Below are positions 50,933 to 60,098 of a DNA stretch of 64,000 nt, one piece after another. Position 1 is the stretch's first letter. Each line of letters opens with the position of its first letter. This DNA comes from an uncultured Eubacteriales bacterium (GTDB lineage: Bacteria > Bacillota > Clostridia > Peptostreptococcales > Anaerovoracaceae). The notes under the pieces are model-generated. The model ran no database searches and had not been told where the DNA came from. It saw only the letters and a program-made list of their open reading frames with translations. The stretch lies in NCBI GenBank assembly GCA_902774265.1, contig CACYHR010000008.1, positions 1 to 64,000 of the forward strand, in the 5' to 3' direction. The position numbers were made by a program, and so were the translations under genes.

Positions 50933-51943
50933 CTACAGAGCTGCTGTAATGATGGACATTCTGTATACTTCCTCTGCATCGCAGCCGCGGGAGAGGTCAT
51001 TGATAGGAGCATTCAGTCCAAGCAGAATAGGTCCGTATGCAGCATATCCGCCCAGTCTCTGAGCGATTTTGTATCCGATGTTTCCTGCCTCGATCAGCGG
51101 GAATACGAATGTGTTGGCATAGCCAGCAACCTCTGATCCCGGGAATTTGAGCTGTCCTACTGTAGGAGAAACAGCCGCGTCGAACTGCATTTCACCGTCG
51201 ATCTTCATCTCAGGATTGAGTTCCTTTGCGATTTTTACAGCCTCTGCCGAGAGAGCTACTGTGCCGCCCTTACCGGATCCCTTTGTCGAGAAGCTGAGCA
51301 TTGCCACCTTAGGATCGATACCGAAAGTCTTAGCGCATTTCTCGATTTCAACAGCAACTTCTGCAAGCTTCTGAGCGCCTGTGAAGGTTACATTTCCTTC
51401 CTTGTCTACGCTGTCAGTGTAGTCGAGGTTTACAGCGCAGTCTCCCATAGCGATAGTGCGCAGGTTCTCATCGCCGCCCTCTCTGTTCAGGATAAAGCAG
51501 GAGCTTACAAGATGTGCACCCGGCTTTGTCTTAACGAGCTGGAGTGCAGGACGGATTGTATCAGCAGTTGAATATGTAGCGCCGCCGAGCAGGCAGTCAG
51601 CCTTGCCCATCTTTACCAGCATTGTGCCGAAATAATTGCCCTTGAGAAGGTTTGCTCTGCACTCTTCGGCAGTCATCTTGCCCTTACGCAGTTCAACCAT
51701 CTTTTCGACCATTTCTTCCATACCATCATAGTTTTCCGGATCCACGATCTCAGCCTTGCTGATGTCGAAGCCCTTATCAGCAGCAGCCTTCTTTACTTCT
51801 TCTGCATTTCCTACAAGAACAACACCCATGAGGCCCTCTGAGAGCAGTCTTGCAGCTGCTTCCTGGATACGCGCATCAGTACCCTCTGTGAATACGATTT
51901 TCTTAGGTTCAGCTTTGACTTTTTCGATCAGTTTATCAAACAT
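50933..51943 (-). CDS. pta: phosphate acetyltransferase
   Basis: 336 residues from the ATG at 51943, which has ACGGAGAACAGAT before it; the ORF is open seven codons further. Typical Pta blocks: KIVFTEGTDARIQEAAARLL, DCLLGGATYSTADTIRP, AMLSFSTKGSGKGG and AGNIGYKIAQRLGGYAAYGP to NDLSRGC. It converts acetyl-CoA and phosphate into acetyl phosphate. The neighbour upstream is a butyrate-kinase-type enzyme, not an acetate kinase. A hairpin (CAGGCGGG/CCCGCCTG at about 52034-52057) lies between them. Use of other acyl-CoAs is possible. Confidence 0.92.
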   Translation of the reverse strand: MFDKLIEKVKAEPKKIVFTEGTDARIQEAAARLLSEGLMGVVLVGNAEEVKKAAADKGFDISKAEIVDPENYDGMEEMVEKMVELRKGKMTAEECRANLLKGNYFGTMLVKMGKADCLLGGATYSTADTIRPALQLVKTKPGAHLVSSCFILNREGGDENLRTIAMGDCAVNLDYTDSVDKEGNVTFTGAQKLAEVAVEIEKCAKTFGIDPKVAMLSFSTKGSGKGGTVALSAEAVKIAKELNPEMKIDGEMQFDAAVSPTVGQLKFPGSEVAGYANTFVFPLIEAGNIGYKIAQRLGGYAAYGPILLGLNAPINDLSRGCDAEEVYRMSIITAAL

Positions 51944-52075
51944 ATCTGTTCTCCGTTCAATCAATACATAACTTGCAATAATATTGGGTATGGTGAATCT
52001 TTATCCGCTGCATTCACCGAAATGATTATAAATCACCGCAGGCGGGATTTCAACACCCGCCTGACGCTCTGTAAT

Positions 52076-53236
52076 TCATTCTATCTCGTCTTTGAATCCG
52101 GTCCAGACCGGAATGCCTGTGTATTCGAGGGGCTGTTCTTCGCCGCGCAGGATGCGGAGGGCGCCGGCAGCCATGGCCTCGTGTTCTACTTCACCAGGGT
52201 AAAAGCTGACCGGCGCGATCCACTCGCAGCGCGAGCGGATCTGCTGCTGCAGGTCGGAGAACCGCAGCAGTCCCCCGCCGCATACGATCCCGTCCACCTT
52301 GCCGTACAGCACAGTAGCCATTTCCCCGATGGATTTGCATATATTATAGATCATGGCATTCCAGACTCTTACTGCCTTAGGATCCCCTGCTTCCACCATT
52401 TCATGGATGACATCCGAATTCGAAGTTCCGAAATGCCCTGTAAGGCCGGCATTGTGAGTCAATACCTCACGGGCCGCGCGCACGGACGCATCGGGATCCC
52501 CGAAAGCCGTCTCATCGATCCCGATGCGGCTGCGGTGGACATTATCGAACCAATAGTCCACCACAGCGCTCACCGGCAGTGAGCCCGTGCGCGTCGGCGT
52601 AAAAGGCCCCTCGCCCGCCGCATTATTTGTAGCATCTATCATCCTGCCGTGATCATGAGCGGAAACAGTCATTCCCCCGTCAATATGACAGACAATATAA
52701 TTACCGTCCTCATATCTCACACCATTATTTTTACAGTGCATGCGGACAGTACCCTTGATATTCAGAGCATGAGTGCTTGAAGTCCTGTAGATTCCCGGCA
52801 CCCCTGTCACCCTTGCCAGATCGCAGAACTCATCCGTCTTAGGACTGTCCACCATAAAAACGCGGCCGCCGAACCGCTCCTGCAGGGCGGCCGCGAGCGG
52901 CAGCCCCAGATTGGCAGGATGATCGACCCCCGTGACCGCATTCAGATTATCATTTATAAGCAGTTCATTTGCCTCATAAGTCCCGCCGGTTACCGGCATA
53001 TTTGCACCGCCCCGTCCCACAATGGCATCCACTCCTTCGAGATCGATACCGTTATCATCAATAAACTTTCTGATAAGATCCAGCCTGTAATCAAGCTGAT
53101 TCGACACCGGCCCCAGCTTCTCCAGTTCAGGTGCATCGTGGAACACATTAGTCTCAAACAGCTTGTTCTCATCTTCAAAATATGCCAGCTTGGTCGAAGT
53201 CGACCCGGGATTTATTACAAATATTTTATAACTCAT
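52076..53236 (-). CDS. buk: butyrate kinase
   Basis: 386 residues. ASKHA-fold kinase with INPGSTSTKLAYFEDENKLF at the start, IVGRGGANMPVTGGTYE, CHIDGGMTVSAHDHGRMID, GEGPFTPTRTGSLPV and SFYPGEVEHEAMAAGALRI. These are signature blocks of butyrate kinases and differ from acetate kinases. It makes ATP from acyl phosphate, usually butyryl phosphate. Next to it is pta rather than ptb. The reaction in this host could be on branched or short acyl phosphates. Confidence 0.9.
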   Translation of the reverse strand: MSYKIFVINPGSTSTKLAYFEDENKLFETNVFHDAPELEKLGPVSNQLDYRLDLIRKFIDDNGIDLEGVDAIVGRGGANMPVTGGTYEANELLINDNLNAVTGVDHPANLGLPLAAALQERFGGRVFMVDSPKTDEFCDLARVTGVPGIYRTSSTHALNIKGTVRMHCKNNGVRYEDGNYIVCHIDGGMTVSAHDHGRMIDATNNAAGEGPFTPTRTGSLPVSAVVDYWFDNVHRSRIGIDETAFGDPDASVRAAREVLTHNAGLTGHFGTSNSDVIHEMVEAGDPKAVRVWNAMIYNICKSIGEMATVLYGKVDGIVCGGGLLRFSDLQQQIRSRCEWIAPVSFYPGEVEHEAMAAGALRILRGEEQPLEYTGIPVWTGFKDEIE

Positions 53237-53247
53237 TCTTATCTTTC

Positions 53248-54672
53248 TTACGACTGTCTTCTGTTCTTCTCAGGATGGTTGATATAAAAGGACCTTTTGT
53301 TCTCATACATTATGGTGTCGGCCTTCTTATATACGGATTCAAAATCATCGGCATCTGAATCAGCCCAGAACGAGCCTATGGCCGTGCTGAAATCAGGATC
53401 TTCCCTTTCGGCATCGAGGACTCGGCTGATCATATCATCGAATTCCGCCTTCGTAACGCCTTTGACGACGGCAATGAATTCATCACCGCCTATCCTGTAC
53501 ACATCATTTCCTCCGAATATCCCTGTCAGGACTTCTCCGGCGTGTTTTATCATTGCATCGCCTGCATCATGACCCATCATGTCATTGACTTCCTTGAGAC
53601 CGTTCAGATCAAAAGTCACGAGTCCGAACGGGACAACCTCCTTCAGACTGACCGCTTTATCCATACGGGCTTTAAGAGCATGCCGGTTCAGCAGTCCCGT
53701 CAGCTCATCTGTATGCCCCAGTTTTTCAAGTCTTCCCATCAGCTGGTGATTGAATATCTCGGCGCCGAGGAAAAACGCCATCATCTCGACCATCTCTTTG
53801 ATCTCGATAGTCTTGTCGATGTTAAAATTGATAACATACATAAATCCCAGGATCTTTTCATTCCTCCTGAGCGGCAGCATCAGCAGGCTGTGGACCTGGT
53901 TCATTCTCATCATGCGCGCAAGATTAGGATTGAAGCGGCCGAGCCTTTCTATCTCATCATCGTTTGTAAGGATCGCGCTTTCACGCCTGCCAAGCATCTT
54001 TTCCCAGCCCTTTACTACAGGGTAAGGGATCACACCGTCTCCCGGCATTGATCTGATGTCGAGTCCTTCGGCAAGCATATCACAGAGCACGGGAGCCTGA
54101 TGCTTCTCTTCATCCAGCAGCACGATACGACCGTTTCTTGCCTCAGCCTTTTTCAGTATATCCCCCAGCACCTTTCTGACACTCAGCTCAAAGTTCTCTG
54201 TCTCCATCAGTGTTATGACATTCCTGATGACAGCAGTCGCTGTTTCGAGTGAAACAGGAGCCGTGCTTAATTCGCTGTCAAGCTCCGGTTCCGGCTCGAA
54301 CAGCATCTGGCACAGTCCGGTCTCCGGATCATCCGAGGTCAGAGGAATGATCATAAGATCAGCCCAGGATACCCCGTTTTCCGGTTTGACATAGGTATGG
54401 ACTTTTTTGCCGAGAAGAGCAGCTCTGCGGCAGTATTCCTCAAAGCTGTCCTCCTGAGGTGCATATTCAGTATAGATCATGCCGTCATAATAACGGCCTT
54501 TGTCTCCTGTGTATTCGAGAAATAACTTATTGACCTTTTCGATGCGGATCACGAATTCTCCGTTTTTGAAGCTTACGCCGTCAACAGAACTTTTCGGTCC
54601 ATCTTCCCTGTTTCTCACCGATATCACAGCGCATGGCATATTGATATTATCGACAAAAACCTGAAGATCCAT
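53248..54672 (-). CDS. diguanylate cyclase with GAF-like domain
   Basis: 474 residues, soluble. Residues about 150-300 form a GAF-like sensor (SAILTNDDEIERLGRFNPNL, RRNEKILGFMYVINFN). The GGDEF domain follows: LGHTDELTGLLNRHALKARM, VTFDLNGLKEVNDMMGHDAG and VYRIGGDEFIAVVKG, with the active GGDEF intact. The place of the inhibitory RxxD has GGND, so the I-site is missing. It makes c-di-GMP from GTP. It lies between tex and buk, on the same strand with short gaps. Confidence 0.88.
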   Translation of the reverse strand: MDLQVFVDNINMPCAVISVRNREDGPKSSVDGVSFKNGEFVIRIEKVNKLFLEYTGDKGRYYDGMIYTEYAPQEDSFEEYCRRAALLGKKVHTYVKPENGVSWADLMIIPLTSDDPETGLCQMLFEPEPELDSELSTAPVSLETATAVIRNVITLMETENFELSVRKVLGDILKKAEARNGRIVLLDEEKHQAPVLCDMLAEGLDIRSMPGDGVIPYPVVKGWEKMLGRRESAILTNDDEIERLGRFNPNLARMMRMNQVHSLLMLPLRRNEKILGFMYVINFNIDKTIEIKEMVEMMAFFLGAEIFNHQLMGRLEKLGHTDELTGLLNRHALKARMDKAVSLKEVVPFGLVTFDLNGLKEVNDMMGHDAGDAMIKHAGEVLTGIFGGNDVYRIGGDEFIAVVKGVTKAEFDDMISRVLDAEREDPDFSTAIGSFWADSDADDFESVYKKADTIMYENKRSFYINHPEKNRRQS

Positions 54673-54678
54673 ATTGTG

Positions 54679-56994
54679 CTACCTGCCTTTCTTCATGGTC
54701 AATGAGATTTTTCCCCTCTTCTCATCGACAGAAAGCACCCTTACATCAACGATATCTCCAACCTTGACTACATCAAGCGGATGTTTTACATATTTGTCCG
54801 ACAGCTGCGAAATATGCACCAGTCCGTCCTGATGTACACCAATATCCACAAATGCGCCGAAATCCACGATGTTTCTTACTGTACCCTTTAGTTCCATATC
54901 AGGTTTCAGATCCGATAGCTCCATAACATCGCTTCTCAGCACCGGCGCGGGAGCCTCGTCTCTCGGATCCCTTCCCGGCTTTGCAAGTTCTTCGCAAATA
55001 TCACTGAAAGTATATTTTCCTATTCCGAGCTCGTCTGCCATTCTGCTGCCGAGCCCGCTTACATCAACACCTTTTCCCGTTATATCATCCTTGCTGAAGC
55101 CTGCGGCATCAAGTATCCTGCGCGCCGCTTCGTAACTCTCCGGATGTACGGCAGTAGCATCGAGAGGTTCGCTGCCTCCCGTTATCCTCAGAAATCCCGC
55201 GCACTGCTCAAAAGCCTTTGGTCCCAGCTTAGGGACTTTAAGCAGTTCCTTACGGCTGTCGAATCTGCCGTGTTCGTTTCTGTATGCCGCTATATTCGAA
55301 GCGATCTGTTTGCTTATCCCCGAAACATAGCCGAGCAGCGAAGGCGACGCTGTATTTACATCGACGCCGACTCTGTTAACGCAGTCCTCGACAACAGCCC
55401 CGAGAGCTTCCCCGAGCCTCTTCTGGTTCATATCATGCTGATACTGGCCGACTCCTATCGCCTTGGGATCGATCTTTACAAGCTCGGACAGCGGGTCCTG
55501 CAGCCTGCGCGCTATAGACGCGGAGCTTCTCTCTCCCACATCGAGATCCGGGTATTCCTCGGTAGCCAGCTTGCTTGCCGAATATACCGAAGCCCCGGCC
55601 TCATTGACTATCACATACTGCAGCTTCCTTCCGCGCCTTCCGTCTGTGCAGTATTCTTTGATAAAGTCTGCGATTATCCTTTCCGACTCTCTCGAAGCGG
55701 TTCCGTTTCCGACAGAAATAACATCTACGCCGTATTTGTCGCACAGCGCGGTCAGCACCTTTTTAGCCTCTGCCACCTTATTCTGCGGAGCAGTCGGGAA
55801 TATAACGGTAGTATCAAGTATCTTGCCCGTCGGATCGCAGACAGCCAGCTTGCATCCGGTACGGAAAGCCGGGTCCCAGCCGAGAACAGTCTTGCCGTGT
55901 ACCGGCGGCTGCATCAAAAGCTGCTGCAGATTGGAGCCGAACACCTTTATCGCTCCCTCTTCCGCCGCTTCTGTAAGGCTTCCCCTTATCTCCGTCTCTA
56001 TCGAAGGTGCGATAAGCCTCTTGTAGGCATCGGCGATAGCCGCATCCACATAAGGCAGACTCTCATCAGAGACCCTCCGTGTGACCTTGCGTTCGAGGTA
56101 ATCCAGTATGTCATCGACCGGCGCCTCTATCGACACCGACAGCACCTTTTCCTTTTCGCCTCTGTTTATCGCGAGCACTCTGTGACCCGGTATGCTGCGG
56201 ATCGCCTCGCGGAAATCGTAGTAATTCTCATAGACCGTACGCTCTTCTGCGGCAACAGCCTTCTTTCCCTCTGTGCCGAGCGAGCAGACTATCTCGCCGG
56301 CCTTCGACGTACGGTTTCTGATAAATGAACGGTAGTCGGCGTTGTCCGAAATATCGCCTGCAATGATATCCTGTGCAAGCTGCATGGCAGTCTTCGCATC
56401 CGCGACTTCTTTTTCTGCAGAAATGTATTTCTCAGCCTCGGCCATCGGATCTCCGCTGCTGCCTTTCAGCATAAATTCGGCAAGACCGGCGAGACCCTTC
56501 TCCCTTGCGATATCGGCACGTGTCTTGCGCTTCGGCTTGTAGGGTCTGTACAGATCCTCGAGCACGGCAGAAGTTTCCGCAGCCACGATCTTAGCCTTTA
56601 ATTCATCCGTCAGCTTGCCCTGTTCCCCGATTGTTGCAAGTATGGTCGCTTTGCGGTCCTCGAGATTCCTGAGGTATTTGAGTCTTTCGTCAAGCGTTCT
56701 CAGTATCTCGTCATCGAGAGCGCCAGTAGCCTCCTTACGGTAACGGGCGATAAACGGGATCGTAGCGCCGCTGTCGATCAGCTCCATAACCGCCTCGACC
56801 TGTCCGGTCCTGATGCCAAGCTCCGAGGCGATAGTTCTGACAATCCTCGCATCAGCCTCAGGATCCGCGCTTTTTTTAACAGCTGCGCTCTCAAGCGGCA
56901 AATCTTTTGATACCGTTTCCTCAGCTGTGCCTGCTGACGATGCAGCAGGCGACTTGACCGGTTCTTCAATTGCTTTTTTTCTATATACTTTCAA
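54679..56994 (-). CDS. tex: Tex, S1-domain RNA-binding transcription accessory protein
   Basis: 771 residues from a TTG at 56994, nine bases after AAAGGAG. About 48 extra residues, Ala/Ser/Lys-rich, precede the usual start (VRTIASELGIRTGQVEAVME). The YqgF-like core has LGWDPAFRTGCKLAVCDPTG, the helix-hairpin-helix region has GVDVNTASPSLLGYVSGISK, and the C-terminal S1 domain has LKGTVRNIVDFGAFVDIGVH and QDGLVHISQL. Tex binds nucleic acids and influences transcription and translation. The gene is followed seven bases on by the GAF-GGDEF gene. Confidence 0.95.
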   Translation of the reverse strand: MKVYRKKAIEEPVKSPAASSAGTAEETVSKDLPLESAAVKKSADPEADARIVRTIASELGIRTGQVEAVMELIDSGATIPFIARYRKEATGALDDEILRTLDERLKYLRNLEDRKATILATIGEQGKLTDELKAKIVAAETSAVLEDLYRPYKPKRKTRADIAREKGLAGLAEFMLKGSSGDPMAEAEKYISAEKEVADAKTAMQLAQDIIAGDISDNADYRSFIRNRTSKAGEIVCSLGTEGKKAVAAEERTVYENYYDFREAIRSIPGHRVLAINRGEKEKVLSVSIEAPVDDILDYLERKVTRRVSDESLPYVDAAIADAYKRLIAPSIETEIRGSLTEAAEEGAIKVFGSNLQQLLMQPPVHGKTVLGWDPAFRTGCKLAVCDPTGKILDTTVIFPTAPQNKVAEAKKVLTALCDKYGVDVISVGNGTASRESERIIADFIKEYCTDGRRGRKLQYVIVNEAGASVYSASKLATEEYPDLDVGERSSASIARRLQDPLSELVKIDPKAIGVGQYQHDMNQKRLGEALGAVVEDCVNRVGVDVNTASPSLLGYVSGISKQIASNIAAYRNEHGRFDSRKELLKVPKLGPKAFEQCAGFLRITGGSEPLDATAVHPESYEAARRILDAAGFSKDDITGKGVDVSGLGSRMADELGIGKYTFSDICEELAKPGRDPRDEAPAPVLRSDVMELSDLKPDMELKGTVRNIVDFGAFVDIGVHQDGLVHISQLSDKYVKHPLDVVKVGDIVDVRVLSVDEKRGKISLTMKKGR

Positions 56995-57050
56995 ATATCA
57001 TTCTCCTTTTTATTCAGCCATATATTAAGCCGTTCACAAACTGATAATCT

Positions 57051-57314
57051 TTATTCTCCAAGATCCGAGCGCACTACTTTGCCGCGGTTCCACAGCGAAG
57101 CCGCGATTTCCGCAGCCTCTCTGCGTTTTTCCGGTGTCTTGTAATCTATCGGCGCCGTCTGCGATCCGCAGTCCATGCATGTCACATACCAGCTCCAGCC
57201 GTTTTCCTCTTCGAGCAGTCCCGCGCCGCCGCAGTACGGGCAGTCCTCAAGTATTATTTCCTTATGAATATCCAAAGTCTCAACCTCCTGATCTATCTTT
57301 ATTATTGCTGCCAA
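57051..57314 (-). CDS. Lar-like zinc-ribbon protein
   Basis: 87 residues. Two zinc knuckles, CPYCGGAGL and CMDCGSQT, enclose a Trp/Tyr strand (ENGWSWYVTCMDCGSQ), and the end AAEIAASLWNRGK matches the WNRR tail of Lar restriction-alleviation proteins (PF14354). In phages Lar modulates type I restriction; as a chromosomal single gene the role is unknown. It stands between tex and the GH3 gene. Confidence 0.7.
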   Translation of the reverse strand: MAAIIKIDQEVETLDIHKEIILEDCPYCGGAGLLEEENGWSWYVTCMDCGSQTAPIDYKTPEKRREAAEIAASLWNRGKVVRSDLGE

Positions 57315-57330
57315 TCAGCATGTAATATCT

Positions 57331-59799
57331 TCAATACTTTCCGAGACGCCGCAGCACATGCAGTATCCAGCCCGCATTTTCACGCAGCTGTTCCTGTGTT
57401 ACCGTGCCGTCCTCAAGTCCTCTCAGCATTTCCTTATGATCCCTTCGTCTGCCTGGCATGAACAGGCTCGAACCGGCCGCCGCGACCTTTGCCGCATCCG
57501 GATCACCGTATTTCGCTCCGGACAGAAGCTGATTTCCGTCTGTGATCCAGTCTGTCATTATCAGTCCTCTGAATCCGAATTCACCCCGGGCGATATCTGT
57601 AAGCGCTCTGCTCTCCGAAGTGTGGACTCCGTTCAGCAGATTGTATGATGTCATCAGTGCCACAGGATCGGATTCTCTTATGCAGATACCGAATCCCTTC
57701 AGGTATATCTCGCGAAGAGCTCTCTCGCTTATGATGCTGTTACTGGCATAACGGTTTGTCTCCTGATTGTTTGCGGTGAAATGCTTGACAGTCGCACCTC
57801 TTCCGGGATGCTTCTGGACTCCCCGCGTTATCGCTGCCGCGAATCTGCCGCTGACGACAGGATCTTCCGAAAAGTATTCAAAATTGCGTCCGCAGAGCAC
57901 ATTCCTGTGTATATTCAGTGCCGGTGCCAGCCAGAGATCTATACCGAAAATATCCATTTCGCTTCCGACAATATCACCGCAGACCTCTGCAAATCCGGTA
58001 TTGAAGCTCTGCGCGACAGCTGTCGCGATCGGGATAGCCGTGCAGCACTGTTCTTTTATTGCGGCGCCGCGCCCCGGTCTGCCGGCTTTTTCGATCAGCT
58101 TCATCGCCTTAGAAAGCACAGAACCGGATTTTTCTCCCGGCAAAGGCAGTTCAACTGCATGCCTGCCTTTTTTATCCTCGTAATAATACCGCGCTATCCT
58201 TACACCGGCCGGACCATCCGCCATAATGATGTTATCTATGCCGAAATGCCTGAACATCGAAGTGGTCTCTCCGGCAGCTCCTGCAACTGAAGTCGATGAA
58301 TCACCTATTACAGTCGAAAGCATCTTCTTCGAATCAAAAGCCCCGATGTTGAGATATGCCAGTTCTGTCCCGGAAAGATACGAAATGGCCGCATCGCAGG
58401 CTCTTTCCCTGCCGCAGTCAGGAAATTCAGCCTGTGATGTAGAGCAGCACGAAAGTTCAAGTTCTGTTACATCGAGACCGTCTGTATCGTAATTTCTGCC
58501 GTTTCTGTCCTTCAGATCCTCAAAATCCGGCGCAGGAAAGAGAGCTTTTGCCTCCCTTGTGATAAACTCACTGCCGAGACGGAGTACGGCTGCAGGCTCC
58601 GCATTCGCACTGCACGTTCCGGCCAGCACTATATAGTCGCCCTCTTCAAGGACATAGCATCCGTTTGCGCTGTCATATGCTGCAAAATCTCGAATATCGA
58701 AATTGACAGTTATTGTCTCCGATCCGCCCGGTACGAGTTCTGCGGTCTTCGCAAACCCGGCAAGACTCTTTCTCTCCCGGTCCAGCCTTCCCGACGGACA
58801 TGAGAGGTAAACCTGCAAAGTCTCCTTTCCCTTGAAGCTGCCTGTATTCTTTATCTCAGCCGAAACGGATATCTCCGGGTCTTTGGCCCTTACCGCAGCA
58901 TTACTCAATTCAAAATCCGTATATCCGAGTCCGAATCCGAACGGAAACAGCGGTTCCGGACCGAAGGCGTCGAAATATCTGTAACCGACATAAATGCCTT
59001 CTCTGTATCTCGTGTCGTCACGTTCGCCGAATTCACCTGTGCTGCAGTAATCCTCATACGCAGACCAGGTAGTCGTAAGCTTTCCGGACGGATAGCTTTT
59101 TCCGAGCAGAATGTCAGCAAGAACACAGCCTGTCTCCACTCCGAGCTGCGATAATATCAGAATGTTTCCGACATCCGCTACCGGACTGAGATCGACCGGG
59201 CCGCCGGTGTTAAGCACCAGCATGAATTTTTCATAGCGCTGATCGAGGTCGAGTATATCCCTCACCTCGCTGTCCGTCAGCCTGAAATCTCCTTTTACTG
59301 GAAGTCTGTCACTGCCCTCACCCGATATGCGCGAAACGACATAAACAGCAGCATCGCAGCTGTAATCGAGGCGTATCCTGTATTCCGGCTCCGGCATCAC
59401 GGCGCCCATTGAAGCAGCATGGATACTCAGCTTTTCTTCTTTTGCGCGCGCCTTTATCTTTTCCTGATGTCTGCGTTTGGCCTCATCAAGATAGTATTCA
59501 TACATTGTCGACCAGTCATTGGTCTCTGCTTTAAATCCGGCTTCCCTGAGTCCCTGCTCGATATTGATAAAAAATCTTGAGTTGACCTCGCCTGAACCGG
59601 TGCCGCCCTTGACCGTATGCCTTACACCGTTTCCGCAGGCAAATATCCTGCACGGCCCTTCCAGCGGAAAAGCCCCGTTCCTTTTGAGAAGCACAGTGCA
59701 CTCAGGCAAATACGGCCTGAGTTTTAAAAGATTATCTTTTTCGTATTCGTTCATATTATCCTGTATATATTTATCATAAATTATTGCTTTCAGATTCAT
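57331..59799 (-). CDS. GH3 beta-glucosidase with swapped domain order
   Basis: 822 residues, no signal peptide, so cytoplasmic. The order is inverted relative to most GH3 enzymes: the C-terminal-type alpha/beta sandwich comes first (RIFACGNGVRHTVKGGTGSG, GNILILSQLGVETGC), then a fibronectin-like domain (FGFGLGYTDFELSNAAVRAK), then the TIM barrel (GIDNIIMADGPAGVRI, KHFTANNQETNRYAS) with the nucleophile Asp in GLIMTDW near residue 750. Rumen Clostridia such as Butyrivibrio have enzymes of this layout. It removes glucose from the non-reducing end of beta-glucosides, or a related sugar. Confidence 0.88.
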   Translation of the reverse strand: MNLKAIIYDKYIQDNMNEYEKDNLLKLRPYLPECTVLLKRNGAFPLEGPCRIFACGNGVRHTVKGGTGSGEVNSRFFINIEQGLREAGFKAETNDWSTMYEYYLDEAKRRHQEKIKARAKEEKLSIHAASMGAVMPEPEYRIRLDYSCDAAVYVVSRISGEGSDRLPVKGDFRLTDSEVRDILDLDQRYEKFMLVLNTGGPVDLSPVADVGNILILSQLGVETGCVLADILLGKSYPSGKLTTTWSAYEDYCSTGEFGERDDTRYREGIYVGYRYFDAFGPEPLFPFGFGLGYTDFELSNAAVRAKDPEISVSAEIKNTGSFKGKETLQVYLSCPSGRLDRERKSLAGFAKTAELVPGGSETITVNFDIRDFAAYDSANGCYVLEEGDYIVLAGTCSANAEPAAVLRLGSEFITREAKALFPAPDFEDLKDRNGRNYDTDGLDVTELELSCCSTSQAEFPDCGRERACDAAISYLSGTELAYLNIGAFDSKKMLSTVIGDSSTSVAGAAGETTSMFRHFGIDNIIMADGPAGVRIARYYYEDKKGRHAVELPLPGEKSGSVLSKAMKLIEKAGRPGRGAAIKEQCCTAIPIATAVAQSFNTGFAEVCGDIVGSEMDIFGIDLWLAPALNIHRNVLCGRNFEYFSEDPVVSGRFAAAITRGVQKHPGRGATVKHFTANNQETNRYASNSIISERALREIYLKGFGICIRESDPVALMTSYNLLNGVHTSESRALTDIARGEFGFRGLIMTDWITDGNQLLSGAKYGDPDAAKVAAAGSSLFMPGRRRDHKEMLRGLEDGTVTQEQLRENAGWILHVLRRLGKY

Positions 59800-59931
59800 G
59801 CGCCGCCGGCATGGTGTAAACTGCCATGATACAGTCTCGCGCTGCGTGACACATTACCGGGTCCGGCGAAGCTATTCGGCTTTATTGTACCACCCGTATG
59901 GTCTGTAAAGCATTATTTTTTGCAGTGCATA

Positions 59932-59960
59932 TTGTTGTATTCTTTTCGATTTAGTATAAT
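59932..59960 (+). promoter_or_regulatory. promoter of the sensor diguanylate cyclase gene
   Basis: TTGTTG, a 17-base spacer and perfect TATAAT. The start codon is 139 bases beyond the -10, so the mRNA has a leader of about 130 bases. I see no riboswitch in it. Confidence 0.75.
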
Positions 59961-60098
59961 TTCAATAATCAGGGTTTTACAAACCTTGTGTTTACATACA
60001 GTTTTTCAGATCTATCCGTATTTACCCCTGAATGTATCACGCGAATCCGCCATCTGCATTTGGGTCTTTTTTTAAATACGGCATAAACGGAACAAAGC

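Noticed and set aside
55144..56328. 394-codon plus-strand ORF
   Set aside because: It lies fully antisense to tex, which is conserved along its whole length. Its translation is Arg/Ser/Leu-rich without any domain.
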